DNA from: Pseudomonas fluorescens | GTDB taxonomy: Bacteria; Pseudomonadota; Gammaproteobacteria; Pseudomonadales; Pseudomonadaceae | Reading direction: 5' to 3' | Length of the DNA stretch: 64,000 nt | Assembly: GCF_001307155.1 (NCBI RefSeq) | Contig: NZ_CP012830.1 | Location: forward strand, 4,276,501 to 4,340,500 | Part shown: positions 34,101 through 41,236 of the stretch, in pieces | Numbering within the stretch: the stretch's first letter is position 1 | How the letters are laid out: every line of letters begins with the position of its first letter | The notes under the pieces: generated by a model | What the model was told of the DNA's origin: nothing | What the model saw: only the letters and a program-made list of their open reading frames with translations | The model's database searches: none | Position numbers and translations under genes: made by a program

Positions 34101-34361
34101 CTGCTGGCTGAACTGGCCAGCAGTAATGCCAAGGATCTGGCACGGTTACAGGGCTTTTACCGCAAGCGTGACCGCATAGGCTTGCGGGAGCTGGCCCATC
34201 GGATCAAGGGCGGCGCGCAAATGGTCAAGGCCCGGCGCGTGGTCCACTGTTGCGAACAACTGGAAGTCGCCTGCGGTGGGCGCGACAACAACGTATTGAA
34301 CCAGGCGGTGCGGGCCCTGCAATTCGCCATGGAGCGTTTGGCTCTGCACCTGGAGCAATAA
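31122..34361 (+). CDS. BvgS/EvgS-like unorthodox hybrid histidine kinase
   Basis: This 1079-residue sensor has an N-terminal signal/anchor (residues 1-25) and two tandem periplasmic SBP_bac_3-type (Venus flytrap) domains at about 45-270 and 285-525. A membrane segment is near 540-560 (LAAGLLLLLALGWIAY). The kinase has its H-box at His596 (FLATMSHEIRTPMNAVIGM). The ATPase domain carries NLLSNAIKFT, DSGIGI and GSGLGLLIS. A receiver has phospho-Asp886 (VVITDCNMPN). The C-terminal HPt domain has His1026 (LAHRIKGGAQ). This is the full phosphorelay layout of BvgS/EvgS. The ligand is unknown. The start directly follows the regulator stop; a second ATG lies two codons on. Confidence 0.9.
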   Translation: MHMRLRDWLIVLMLFSPLWSVDSFAAKPQLLKLQGRSAVDGYQVELEEADWRWLREQGSLRLGASAPDYVPFEVTISDRYLEGITADFAVLLSQLLHIPIEVKRYRSRAEVIAALKQGHVDLLGTANDFEVADPQLLMSRTYAEDAPALVTRLGDSVRLTADLAGQRVAMLDHYLRPEAVEAVYPKAHLQLYDSTLSAIGAVAFGGADLYLGDSLSAGYLINNSYLNNVQLAGFARLEVNAFGFSVSADNPRLRRIIDAALAVIPVQERMTVLRRWSAGSRFSGAQRLQLSTREQRWMDSHPSVRVGVIDNFAPLSFFDDKGEFRGLSAQVLDRISLHTGLKFELVRGHSLYQQIEQIKQGGIDLLAVITPSNERQAELRFTRPYLINPFVLVSAGGTGDPATLDDLAGKRLAIYSGHALREFILARVPGVRFVDVQTPAQGMALVAKGQADAALSSLIIARYLIAREYRHVLAITSTVGTEPAHISFATNRGALELYSILNKALLSIPPEEMDELANRWRNELPVDDSYWSRHRTSILQGFLAAGLLLLLALGWIAYQRNLIRKRQQLLQQVQQARDAADDANRAKTTFLATMSHEIRTPMNAVIGMLELAMLRAEEGVTDHLAIEVAWNAAQQMLELIGDILDIARIESGHLSLTPERANLLALVSSVSKVFEGLARQKNLLWQVELDARSDRDVLIDPMRFKQIVSNLLSNAIKFTRAGQISLTLRVEPAAVHGYLAISLRIKDSGIGISEFDQQRLFSRFVQASNSPQDGRSGSGLGLLISRSLCEMMGGRLQLRSELGAGTQIDVSLDVLALQPLAAPPVETVPPERGHSLNILVVDDYPANRLLLVQQLSRLGHRVCDAQDGEQGLECWREHTFDVVITDCNMPNLSGYELAMAIRDEERANGDMPCLILGFTANAQPEEKIRCMEAGMDDCLFKPIGLKDLSARLTGVTPGMNSRPPITTLPASAAEIDLGSLEQLAGPDRSLINKLLAELASSNAKDLARLQGFYRKRDRIGLRELAHRIKGGAQMVKARRVVHCCEQLEVACGGRDNNVLNQAVRALQFAMERLALHLEQ

Positions 34362-34377
34362 TGCTGAGCGGTTACGC

Positions 34378-35181
34378 TCAATCCCAATCGGGAGCGATAC
34401 CTTTCGGGCTGGTCAGGCGCTGGCCGCGCTCAAGTCCTGCGATCAGCGTCATATCGGCTTCGCTCAATGTCAGCTCGCGGGCCGCCAGGTTGCTGTCGAG
34501 GTTGGCCCGTTGGGTCGACGACGGAATCACCGCGTAACCCTGCTGCATGGCCCAGGCCAGCGTGACTTGTGCCGGAGTTGCCTGATGCCGCTCGGCGATC
34601 TGTTGGATGACCGGGTCCTTCAGGACTTCGCCGTAGGCCAGGGTCATGTAGGAGGTGATCTGAATACCCTGGCTCTGGGCAAACTCGACCACTGTGCGGT
34701 TTTGCAGGTAAGGGTGCAGCTCGATCTGATTGGTCGCGATGTTGTCTGCGCCGACCGCGTCGATGGCTTGCTGCATGAGGTCGACGGTGAAGTTCGACAC
34801 ACCGATCTGCCGGGTCAGGCCCAGCGCCTTGGCTTCCAGCAGGGCGCCCATGAATTCATGCACCGGCACCTGGTTTTCCGGGGACGGCCAGTGGATCAGC
34901 GTCAGGTCCAGATAATCGGTTTGCAGTTTGCGCAGGCTGTCTTTCAAGCTGGCGATCAGCTGGTCCTTGGCAAAATTGGCGATCCAGATCTTGCTGGTGA
35001 TGAACAGTTCTTCGCGGGCAATGCCGCTGGCGGCGATGGCCTGGCCGACATCGGCTTCGTTGTCGTAGATCTGCGCGGTATCGATCGCCCGGTAACCGAG
35101 TTCAAGGCCGGTGCTCACCGAATCGATGACCACCTGGCCTTGCAGGCGAAACGTACCGAGGCCGAAGGCGGGAACAGACAT
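34378..35181 (-). CDS. dkgB: 2,5-diketo-D-gluconate reductase B-type aldo-keto reductase
   Basis: This 267-residue enzyme has the same length as E. coli DkgB. Blocks include AFGLGTFRLQG, YRAIDTAQIYDNEADVGQAI (catalytic Asp and Tyr), ELFITSKIW (Lys), LTLIHWPSP (His), IGVSNF, NQIELHPYLQN and a C-terminal YAVIPSSTQRANLDSNL for NADPH binding. It reduces 2-keto sugars or small aldehydes. The ATG at 35181 gives the family start MSVPAFG; longer frames to 35265 are not supported. It ends 16 bases after the convergent hybrid kinase. Confidence 0.92.
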   Translation of the reverse strand: MSVPAFGLGTFRLQGQVVIDSVSTGLELGYRAIDTAQIYDNEADVGQAIAASGIAREELFITSKIWIANFAKDQLIASLKDSLRKLQTDYLDLTLIHWPSPENQVPVHEFMGALLEAKALGLTRQIGVSNFTVDLMQQAIDAVGADNIATNQIELHPYLQNRTVVEFAQSQGIQITSYMTLAYGEVLKDPVIQQIAERHQATPAQVTLAWAMQQGYAVIPSSTQRANLDSNLAARELTLSEADMTLIAGLERGQRLTSPKGIAPDWD

Positions 35182-35288
35182 GTGTGACTCCAGGGGTTGT
35201 GACGGGAATGGCTGCGAGTATCCCGGTCTGCATCCTTGAGAAAAACCGCTGAATCGGCAAAGCACTTTTTACTGAAAATCACGAATCT

Positions 35289-35366
35289 GCAGGAGCGCAG
35301 CTGCTTCGGGCGGCGCTCCGACGATAGCGATCTCAAGGACGCCATCGCCGGCAAGCCGTGCTCCTA
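35289..35366. repeat. REP-like inverted repeat next to LysR gene end
   Basis: Arms around TGCAGGAGCGCAGCTGC and CGGCAAGCCGTGCTCCTACG form a palindrome that overlaps the stop of the LysR gene. It fills most of the gap before dkgB. The match to the REP class is by eye. Confidence 0.45.
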
Positions 35367-36269
35367 CGCAATATCGCTGCGGCTGAACTCCTCGCCCAGA
35401 AAGTCGATCAGGGTTCGTACCGACGGCAGCAAGCCACGGCGCGAAGGGAAGATGGCGTGGACGATCCCGCACCTGGGGGCCCAGCCCGGCACCAATTCGA
35501 CCAACCGGCCCGCAGCGAGATCCTCGCGCACCACCACGGTGGGCAGGTGGGCGATACCGACACCGGCCAGCACTGCCTGGCGCAGGGCGATCAAGTCGTC
35601 GGTGACCAGTCGGGGATGATGGCGGATCAATGCCGTGGCGGCATCCGGCCCGAACAGCTCCCACTGGTATTCACGTTGTGCGGCGCCCCAGTGCAGGCTT
35701 GGCAGGCCACTGAGGTCGGCGGGCAAGGCCGGTGATGACAAATGCTCAATATACACCGGGCAACCGACCAGACTTTGAGTGCTGTTGCCCAGCACTTTCA
35801 TCACCAGATCGGTGTTTTCCAGCGGCGGAAAGCGCACCCGCAGGGCGATGTCGAAACCTTCGTGGATCACGTCCACACGGCGGTTGGTGCTCTCGATGAA
35901 CAACTCCACCAGCGGGTACTTGAGCATGTAGCGCGTCAGCATCGGCCCGACCCAGGAATTGAGCAGCGCCGTCGGACAACTGATGCGCACCAGACCCTGA
36001 GGTTCGGAGCGGTTGCGCTCGATCAGCTCCGCGGCGCTTTCGGCTTCCACGCGCATGGCCAGGCAACGCTGGTAGTAGGCCTGGCCAATTTCAGTGAGGG
36101 AGCAATGTCGGCTGGTCCGATGGATCAGCCGTACGCCTAGGCGTTCTTCGAGTTGGGAAATCCGTCGGCTGAGTTTCGACTTGGGCATGTCCAGCGCACG
36201 TCCGGCAGCAGCAAAACCTCCGTGTTCGACCACTTGGGTGAAGTAGTACAGGGTGTTCAGGTCTTCCAC
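35364..36269 (-). CDS. LysR-family transcriptional regulator
   Basis: This 301-residue regulator has an N-terminal winged helix at 1-60 (LNTLYYFTQVVEHGGFAAAGRALDMPKSKLSRRISQLEERLGVRLIHRT). An effector-binding domain follows from about 90 (GLVRISCPTALLNSWVGPMLTRYMLKYPLVELFIE). It diverges from the pirin gene, whose start lies about 108 bases away, and so probably controls that gene and the two downstream isochorismatase-like genes. The inducer is unknown. Confidence 0.9.
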   Translation of the reverse strand: MEDLNTLYYFTQVVEHGGFAAAGRALDMPKSKLSRRISQLEERLGVRLIHRTSRHCSLTEIGQAYYQRCLAMRVEAESAAELIERNRSEPQGLVRISCPTALLNSWVGPMLTRYMLKYPLVELFIESTNRRVDVIHEGFDIALRVRFPPLENTDLVMKVLGNSTQSLVGCPVYIEHLSSPALPADLSGLPSLHWGAAQREYQWELFGPDAATALIRHHPRLVTDDLIALRQAVLAGVGIAHLPTVVVREDLAAGRLVELVPGWAPRCGIVHAIFPSRRGLLPSVRTLIDFLGEEFSRSDIA

Positions 36270-36377
36270 TGTCGTTCTCCAAATAGAACGCTAAGGGTGA
36301 TTTTCGCAGTCTATCGCATCAAAGGTGCTGGATTTAAGCTTTGTCCATGTTCTGACTCACCCACATTCGGAGGCACC

Positions 36378-37244
36378 ATGAAAAACATCATCGGTATCTA
36401 CACCAGCCCAAGAGCGCACTGGGTGGGCGACGGTTTCCCGGTTCGTACACTGTTTTCCTACGACAACCTAGGCAAACACATCAGCCCGTTCCTGCTGCTC
36501 GACCATGCCGGCCCTGCTGAATTCACCCCGACCACGGCGCGTCGTGGCGTAGGCCAGCACCCGCACCGCGGTTTTGAAACCGTGACCATCGTCTACAAGG
36601 GCGAACTGGAGCACCGCGACTCCACCGGTAGCGGCGGCAAGATCGGTCCCGGCGACGTGCAATGGATGACCGCCGCGTCCGGAATTCTGCATGAAGAGTT
36701 TCACTCCGAAGCATTCGCCAAGCGTGGCGGGACCCTGGAAATGGTCCAGCTATGGGTCAACCTGCCGGCCAAGGACAAAATGGCCGACGCCGGTTACCAG
36801 ACGATTCTCGATGGCGATATCCCAAGCATTGCCCTCCAGAACAAGGCCGGCAGCCTGCGCTTGATTGCCGGTGAGTTCGACGGCCAGCGGGGACCGGCGA
36901 AGACCTTCACCCCGATCGACGTCTGGGACCTGCGCCTGAATGCCGGCAAGTTGCTGAACCTGGACCTGCACGAAGGGCGCAACACGGCGCTGGTGGTGCT
37001 GCGCGGTACGGTTCAGGTCAATGGCCTGGAGCTGGTTCGCGAAGGGCAGTTGGCGTTGTTCGAACGCAATGGCGACCAGCTCAGCCTCGAAACCAACAAC
37101 GATGCGGTGGTGCTGCTGCTCAGTGGTGAACCGATTGACGAGCCAATCGTCGGTCACGGGCCGTTCGTGATGAACACCGAGCAAGAGATTCATCAGGCCT
37201 TCGCCGACTTCCAGTCCGGTCAGTTCGGCCGGATGCGCAGTTAA
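36378..37244 (+). CDS. Pirin family protein
   Basis: This 288-residue bicupin is a pirin. The metal-binding His/Glu residues of the N-terminal cupin are visible (PHRGFETVTIVYKGELEHRDS, then EEFHS). The second cupin follows from about residue 170. Some bacterial pirins have quercetinase activity or bind metabolic enzymes; which applies here cannot be told. The ATG at 36378 follows CGGAGG by about 5 bases, and earlier openings at 36153 lie inside the divergent regulator. It is first of a likely three-gene rightward run. Confidence 0.9.
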   Translation: MKNIIGIYTSPRAHWVGDGFPVRTLFSYDNLGKHISPFLLLDHAGPAEFTPTTARRGVGQHPHRGFETVTIVYKGELEHRDSTGSGGKIGPGDVQWMTAASGILHEEFHSEAFAKRGGTLEMVQLWVNLPAKDKMADAGYQTILDGDIPSIALQNKAGSLRLIAGEFDGQRGPAKTFTPIDVWDLRLNAGKLLNLDLHEGRNTALVVLRGTVQVNGLELVREGQLALFERNGDQLSLETNNDAVVLLLSGEPIDEPIVGHGPFVMNTEQEIHQAFADFQSGQFGRMRS

Positions 37245-37339
37245 CGCACACACCTTCAAAAAAATCCCGCTCTACACAGGATACGTAGGCCGGTTCACGG
37301 GCCAGGGATGGCTGTTGCCTGAAAAAAGAGGAAACGCTC

Positions 37340-38023
37340 ATGAGCACGATCAATGCGGCCAACTTCAATGGCCTGAAACCGACCATCGACCCGAACGACA
37401 GCGCATTGCTGTTGATCGACCACCAAAGCGGACTGTTCCAGATCGTCAAGGATATGGACGTCCCGCAACTGCGTGCCAACGCCATCGCCCTGGCCAAGGC
37501 TGCAACCCTGCTGAAGATGCCGGTGATCACCACGGCTTCCGTACCGCAGGGGCCGAACGGACCGTTGATTCCCGAAATTCACCAAGAAGCACCGCACGCC
37601 CGATACGTGGCGCGCAAAGGTGAAATCAATGCCTGGGACAACCCTGAGTTTCACGCGGCGGTCAAAGCCACCGGCAAGAAAACCCTGGTGATTGCCGGCA
37701 CGCTGACCAGCGTCTGCCTGGCATTCCCGTCGATCGCTGCGGTGCATGAAGGCTACAAAGTTTTCGCGGTGGTCGATGCCTCCGGCAACCACTCGAAACT
37801 CGCCACTGATCTGACCATTGCCCGTTTGGCCCAGGCCGGCGTGGTGCCGATCGACATCATGGCCACGCTCTCTGAGCTGCAAGGTTCGTGGAACCGCCCG
37901 GACGCCGAGCAGTGGGCCGCCGTCTACGCCCAGACCATGCCGCATTATCAATTGCTGATCGAGAGCTACCTCAAGGCCCAGCAAGTGGCGAATGAACACG
38001 AAGTGCTGGATTCACAGCGCTAA
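37340..38023 (+). CDS. Isochorismatase-like cysteine hydrolase
   Basis: This 227-residue cysteine hydrolase has the isochorismatase triad: Asp in ALLLIDHQSGLF, Lys in ARKGEINAWDN and Cys in IAGTLTSVCLAFPS. The C-terminus extends beyond the typical 200-residue core. AAGAGGAAACGC precedes the ATG. The second, similar enzyme follows 58 bases away, and the pirin gene lies upstream, so the three are likely one unit under the divergent LysR protein. The natural substrate is unknown. Confidence 0.88.
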   Translation: MSTINAANFNGLKPTIDPNDSALLLIDHQSGLFQIVKDMDVPQLRANAIALAKAATLLKMPVITTASVPQGPNGPLIPEIHQEAPHARYVARKGEINAWDNPEFHAAVKATGKKTLVIAGTLTSVCLAFPSIAAVHEGYKVFAVVDASGNHSKLATDLTIARLAQAGVVPIDIMATLSELQGSWNRPDAEQWAAVYAQTMPHYQLLIESYLKAQQVANEHEVLDSQR

Positions 38024-38081
38024 CCGAGCAACACCCACGCCGACTTCCACTCGGCATCGATAAAAAGCGAGGACTACTGCA

Positions 38082-38708
38082 ATGACTACCTCTTACAAAC
38101 GCCTGGACAAAAACAACGCCGCCGTTCTGTTGGTCGATCATCAGGCTGGCCTGCTGTCGCTGGTACGCGACATCGAACCGGACAAGTTCAAGAACAACGT
38201 GCTGGCACTGGCTGATCTGGCCAAATACTTCAAGCTGCCGACCATCCTCACCACCAGTTTCGAAACCGGCCCCAACGGCCCGCTGGTGCCGGAGCTCAAG
38301 GCACTGTTTCCGGACGCGCCGTACATCGCTCGCCCAGGTCAGATCAATGCCTGGGACAACGAAGACTTCGTCAAGGCGATTAAGGGCACCGGCAAGAAGC
38401 AACTGATCATCGCCGGTGTGGTGACTGAAGTTTGCGTAGCGTTCCCGGCGCTGTCGGCACTGGCAGAAGGTTTTGAGGTGTTCGTGGTCACGGATGCTTC
38501 CGGCACCTTCAACGAAATCACTCGCCAGTCGGCCTGGGACCGCATGTCGTCCTCGGGCGTACAACTGATGACCTGGTTCGGCCTGGCGTGCGAGTTGCAC
38601 CGCGACTGGCGCAACGACGTGGAAGGGCTGGCGACCTTGTTCTCCAACCACATTCCGGACTACCGGAACCTGATGACCAGCTACAACACGCTGACCAATA
38701 GCAAATGA
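38082..38708 (+). CDS. ycaC: YcaC-like isochorismatase-family hydrolase
   Basis: This 208-residue protein has the same length and blocks as E. coli/Pseudomonas YcaC: YKRLDKNNAAVLLVDHQAGL, DIEPDKFKNNVLALADLAKYF, TTSFETGPNGPLVPEL, and AGVVTEVCVAFPALSAL with the active Cys near residue 118. The Asp and Lys of the triad are in place. YcaC proteins form octamers and have unknown substrates. It is related to the preceding gene but clearly a separate lineage. A REP element and a terminator follow. Confidence 0.88.
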   Translation: MTTSYKRLDKNNAAVLLVDHQAGLLSLVRDIEPDKFKNNVLALADLAKYFKLPTILTTSFETGPNGPLVPELKALFPDAPYIARPGQINAWDNEDFVKAIKGTGKKQLIIAGVVTEVCVAFPALSALAEGFEVFVVTDASGTFNEITRQSAWDRMSSSGVQLMTWFGLACELHRDWRNDVEGLATLFSNHIPDYRNLMTSYNTLTNSK

Positions 38709-38716
38709 TGCTTAAC

Positions 38717-38851
38717 CTGTAGCAGCTGCCGAAGGCGGCGTTCGGCTGCGCAGCAGACGTAAAACCTGCGATCACGGTCATTCAGAATGATCGCGTCGTC
38801 TGGATTGCGAGTGCTTCGCCCTCGAACGCAGGCTGCGCCAGCTGCTACGGG
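38717..38851. repeat. REP-type inverted repeat
   Basis: Outer arms CTGTAGCAGCTGCCG and CGCCAGCTGCTACGGG, with inner complementary stretches (TGCGATC...GATCGC), fill the gap after the ycaC-like gene. This matches a REP-type structure. Confidence 0.65.
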
Positions 38852-38863
38852 AAACCGTACAAG

Positions 38864-38890
38864 CAGGGGCCTCAATGGAGGCCCCTGTTT
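38864..38890 (+). terminator. Intrinsic terminator after the isochorismatase genes
   Basis: CAGGGGCCTC (38864-38873) pairs exactly with GAGGCCCCTG (38878-38887) around an AATG loop and is followed by a T-rich run. It ends the pirin/isochorismatase transcript. Confidence 0.8.
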
Positions 38891-38964
38891 TAGTTTTTAA
38901 AGCTATAACTCCATCTGGGTTTTTCGTGCGATCTTCATGCTATTGGCCTTGCTGGAGTTGCTTG

Positions 38965-40401
38965 ATGTTGTCACTGCTCACCGATCACCCACTGTTTTGT
39001 GCCCTGGCGCTGATTTTGCTCGACATCCTGCTGTGGCGGTTGGTCAGTGTCAGTCACTGGCAGTTGGTCGTGCGGGTGGTGATTTTTGCGTTGTTCAGCG
39101 CCGTGCTGTTCAACGAAGGCATGAACCCGATGGACGTGGCGCCTTGGCCGGAGAACGTGCCGTTGCACCTGGCCGCGACCGGATTGCAGATCGGTTGGTG
39201 GCTGTTTGGCGCGCGAACCCTGACGGTATTGCTTGGCACGGTGATGATGCAACGGGTCGGGCATACCGGCCGGCTGTTGCAGGATTTGCTTGGTGCGGTA
39301 ATTTTCCTGATCGCGATCATTGCCGCCCTGGCGTATGTGCTCGATTTGCCGGTCAAAGGCGTGCTGGCGACTTCCGGTGCCCTGGCGATCATCGTCGGCC
39401 TGGCATTGCAGAGCACCCTCAGCGATGTGTTTTCCGGCATCGTGCTCAACACCACCAAACCCTATCAACTGGATGACTGGATCTCCATCGACGGCACCGA
39501 AGGCCGGGTCACCGACATCGACTGGCGGGCCACGCGGCTGCAAACCTCACAGGGCAGCATGGCGGTGATCCCCAACTCGTTGGCGGCCAAGGCCAAGATC
39601 ATCAACTTCAGTCGGCCCAGCGACATTTTCGGCATTACCATCAGCCTGCAACTGAGCCCTCATGCGCGCCCGCACACGGTGATCGAAGCACTGGAGCGGG
39701 CGATGCAGGGTTGCCGGCCACTGCTCAGCAAACCGGCACCGAGCGTCTCCTTGAAAAGCTCCAGCGCCAGTGGCGTGGAATACGAGATCATCGGATTTGT
39801 ATCGTCCATGGGGCAAAAGCGTGAGGTGCGCAATCTGCTGTTCGATCTGGCCTTCCGGCATTTGCGTGCATCGGGCGTGAGCCTGTTGTCGACCGCAGAA
39901 ACCACAACACTGCCGGGCCTTTCACGGCCACGGGCGCTGCTCGAAAGCTCGAGTATTTTTTCGACCTTGCGTTCGGAAGAGAAAGACACCTTCAGCCAGA
40001 ACATGACGCTCATCACCTTCCGTGCCGGGGAAATGATCCTGCCGGCGGGAGAGGTCAGCGATCACCTGTTCATCATCGAATCGGGCGTGGTGTCAGTGGC
40101 CTTGAGCCGTGGCGGCAAAAAGTTCGAAGCCGGGCGCATGGGGCCGGGCGAGGTGATCGGCGAGGCCGGGATTCTCTCGGATGAATCGGTGCCGGCGGAC
40201 TTTTCGGCCAAGACCTTCTGCACCCTGTACCGGATCGAAAAGGAATACCTCAAACCCTGTCTCGACGCCCGCCACGACATCAACGAAGCGATGCAGGCGT
40301 TACTGGATTTCCGCTTGCACACTGCACAAACCTTGACTCAGGAAGTACCAAAAGTGGTGGAAAAGAAGGGTTTTCTGCAGTGGTTGCGTAGCCGGGCGTA
40401 G
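38965..40401 (+). CDS. MscS-family mechanosensitive channel with C-terminal cyclic-nucleotide-binding domain
   Basis: This 478-residue protein has about five membrane segments in its first 170 residues, then the MscS pore helix and beta domain (ATSGALAIIVGLALQSTLSDVFSGIVLN, TEGRVTDIDWRATRLQTSQG, IPNSLAAKAKIINFS). From about residue 345 comes a cNMP-binding jelly roll (IFSTLRSEEKDTFSQNMTLITFRAGEMILPAGEVSDHLFIIESG, then GPGEVIGEAGILS). This architecture occurs in bacterial cyclic-nucleotide-gated MscS-like channels. The ATG at 38965 has GGAG 8 bases before it; an earlier opening at 38875 starts within the terminator. Confidence 0.9.
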   Translation: MLSLLTDHPLFCALALILLDILLWRLVSVSHWQLVVRVVIFALFSAVLFNEGMNPMDVAPWPENVPLHLAATGLQIGWWLFGARTLTVLLGTVMMQRVGHTGRLLQDLLGAVIFLIAIIAALAYVLDLPVKGVLATSGALAIIVGLALQSTLSDVFSGIVLNTTKPYQLDDWISIDGTEGRVTDIDWRATRLQTSQGSMAVIPNSLAAKAKIINFSRPSDIFGITISLQLSPHARPHTVIEALERAMQGCRPLLSKPAPSVSLKSSSASGVEYEIIGFVSSMGQKREVRNLLFDLAFRHLRASGVSLLSTAETTTLPGLSRPRALLESSSIFSTLRSEEKDTFSQNMTLITFRAGEMILPAGEVSDHLFIIESGVVSVALSRGGKKFEAGRMGPGEVIGEAGILSDESVPADFSAKTFCTLYRIEKEYLKPCLDARHDINEAMQALLDFRLHTAQTLTQEVPKVVEKKGFLQWLRSRA

Positions 40402-40688
40402 GACGTTACGGCGCCTTCACGTTGTTCGCAGACACGGTCGAGAACCTGTGGCGAGGGGGCTTGTCGGAACGCCGCAAGAGCTCCACGGTGTTGCTTATTA
40501 CTGCGGTGAATCCGATGAATCAAGGTGATCCAGCGCTCGATTCACCGCCAATCCGGCCGCAGAAACGGTCGCGCCAAAAGACGGGCGGGTCAGTCATTGG
40601 CTACCTCGACTTCTGAACAATTGGCTATTTATGCCAATCGCCGGCAGCGCTACCGTATAGCGCATCCCCACTTGCTATGGAGCTGACC
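40402..40688. other. Intergenic region, no gene seen
   Basis: About 290 bases lie between the channel gene and the AhpD-like gene. They contain a partial REP arm (GTGGCGAGGGGGCTTGT near 40448) and an ATTGGCTATTTATGCCAAT inverted repeat near 40619-40637 that could be an operator for the next gene. No open frame is convincing. Confidence 0.4.
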
Positions 40689-41129
40689 ATGCAATCTCGC
40701 GTCGATTTCTACACCGCCTCGCCGGATGCCCTCAAAGCCATGATCGCGCTGGAAAGCGCGGTGACAAAACTGCCGCTGGAAAAGTCGCTGATCGAACTGG
40801 TCAAACTGCGCGCTTCGCAAATCAACGGCTGTGCCTTCTGCGTCGACATGCACACCGCCGATGCGCGCAAAGGGGGCGAGACCGAGCGCCGCCTGTATGC
40901 GGTGTCGGTCTGGCGTGAAACGCCGTTCTTCACCCCGCGTGAACGCGCCGCCCTGGCCTGGACCGAGTCGCTGACCCTGATCAGCCAGACCCACGCCCCG
41001 GACGCCGACTACGAGCTGCTGGCCAGCGCGTTCAGCCCCAGCGAAATGGTCGACCTCACCGTGGCAATCTCCACCATCAATAGCTGGAACCGCCTGGCCG
41101 TGGGCTTCCGCAAGCTGCCGCAGGCATAA
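40689..41129 (+). CDS. AhpD-like carboxymuconolactone decarboxylase-family protein
   Basis: This 146-residue protein has the CMD/AhpD core: LIELVKLRASQINGCAFCVDMHTADARKGGET with the redox CxxC (CAFC) and His. The family's pattern is peroxidase-linked disulfide reductase. It fits the single-domain alkylhydroperoxidase group (PF02627). A site (GGAG) lies 6-7 bases before the ATG at 40689; the start at 40677 is less likely. It ends 107 bases before the DUF4132 gene, which is of very different codon usage. Confidence 0.9.
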   Translation: MQSRVDFYTASPDALKAMIALESAVTKLPLEKSLIELVKLRASQINGCAFCVDMHTADARKGGETERRLYAVSVWRETPFFTPRERAALAWTESLTLISQTHAPDADYELLASAFSPSEMVDLTVAISTINSWNRLAVGFRKLPQA

Positions 41130-41236
41130 GCAACCGGCCCGGGCAGGGCCCCGGCTGCACAGGCCGCCCTGCCGCCAAGGGAAATTGTGTTGTATCCTGC
41201 GCGCCCGAAACGGACCGATAGCGAACAGGACGACGC

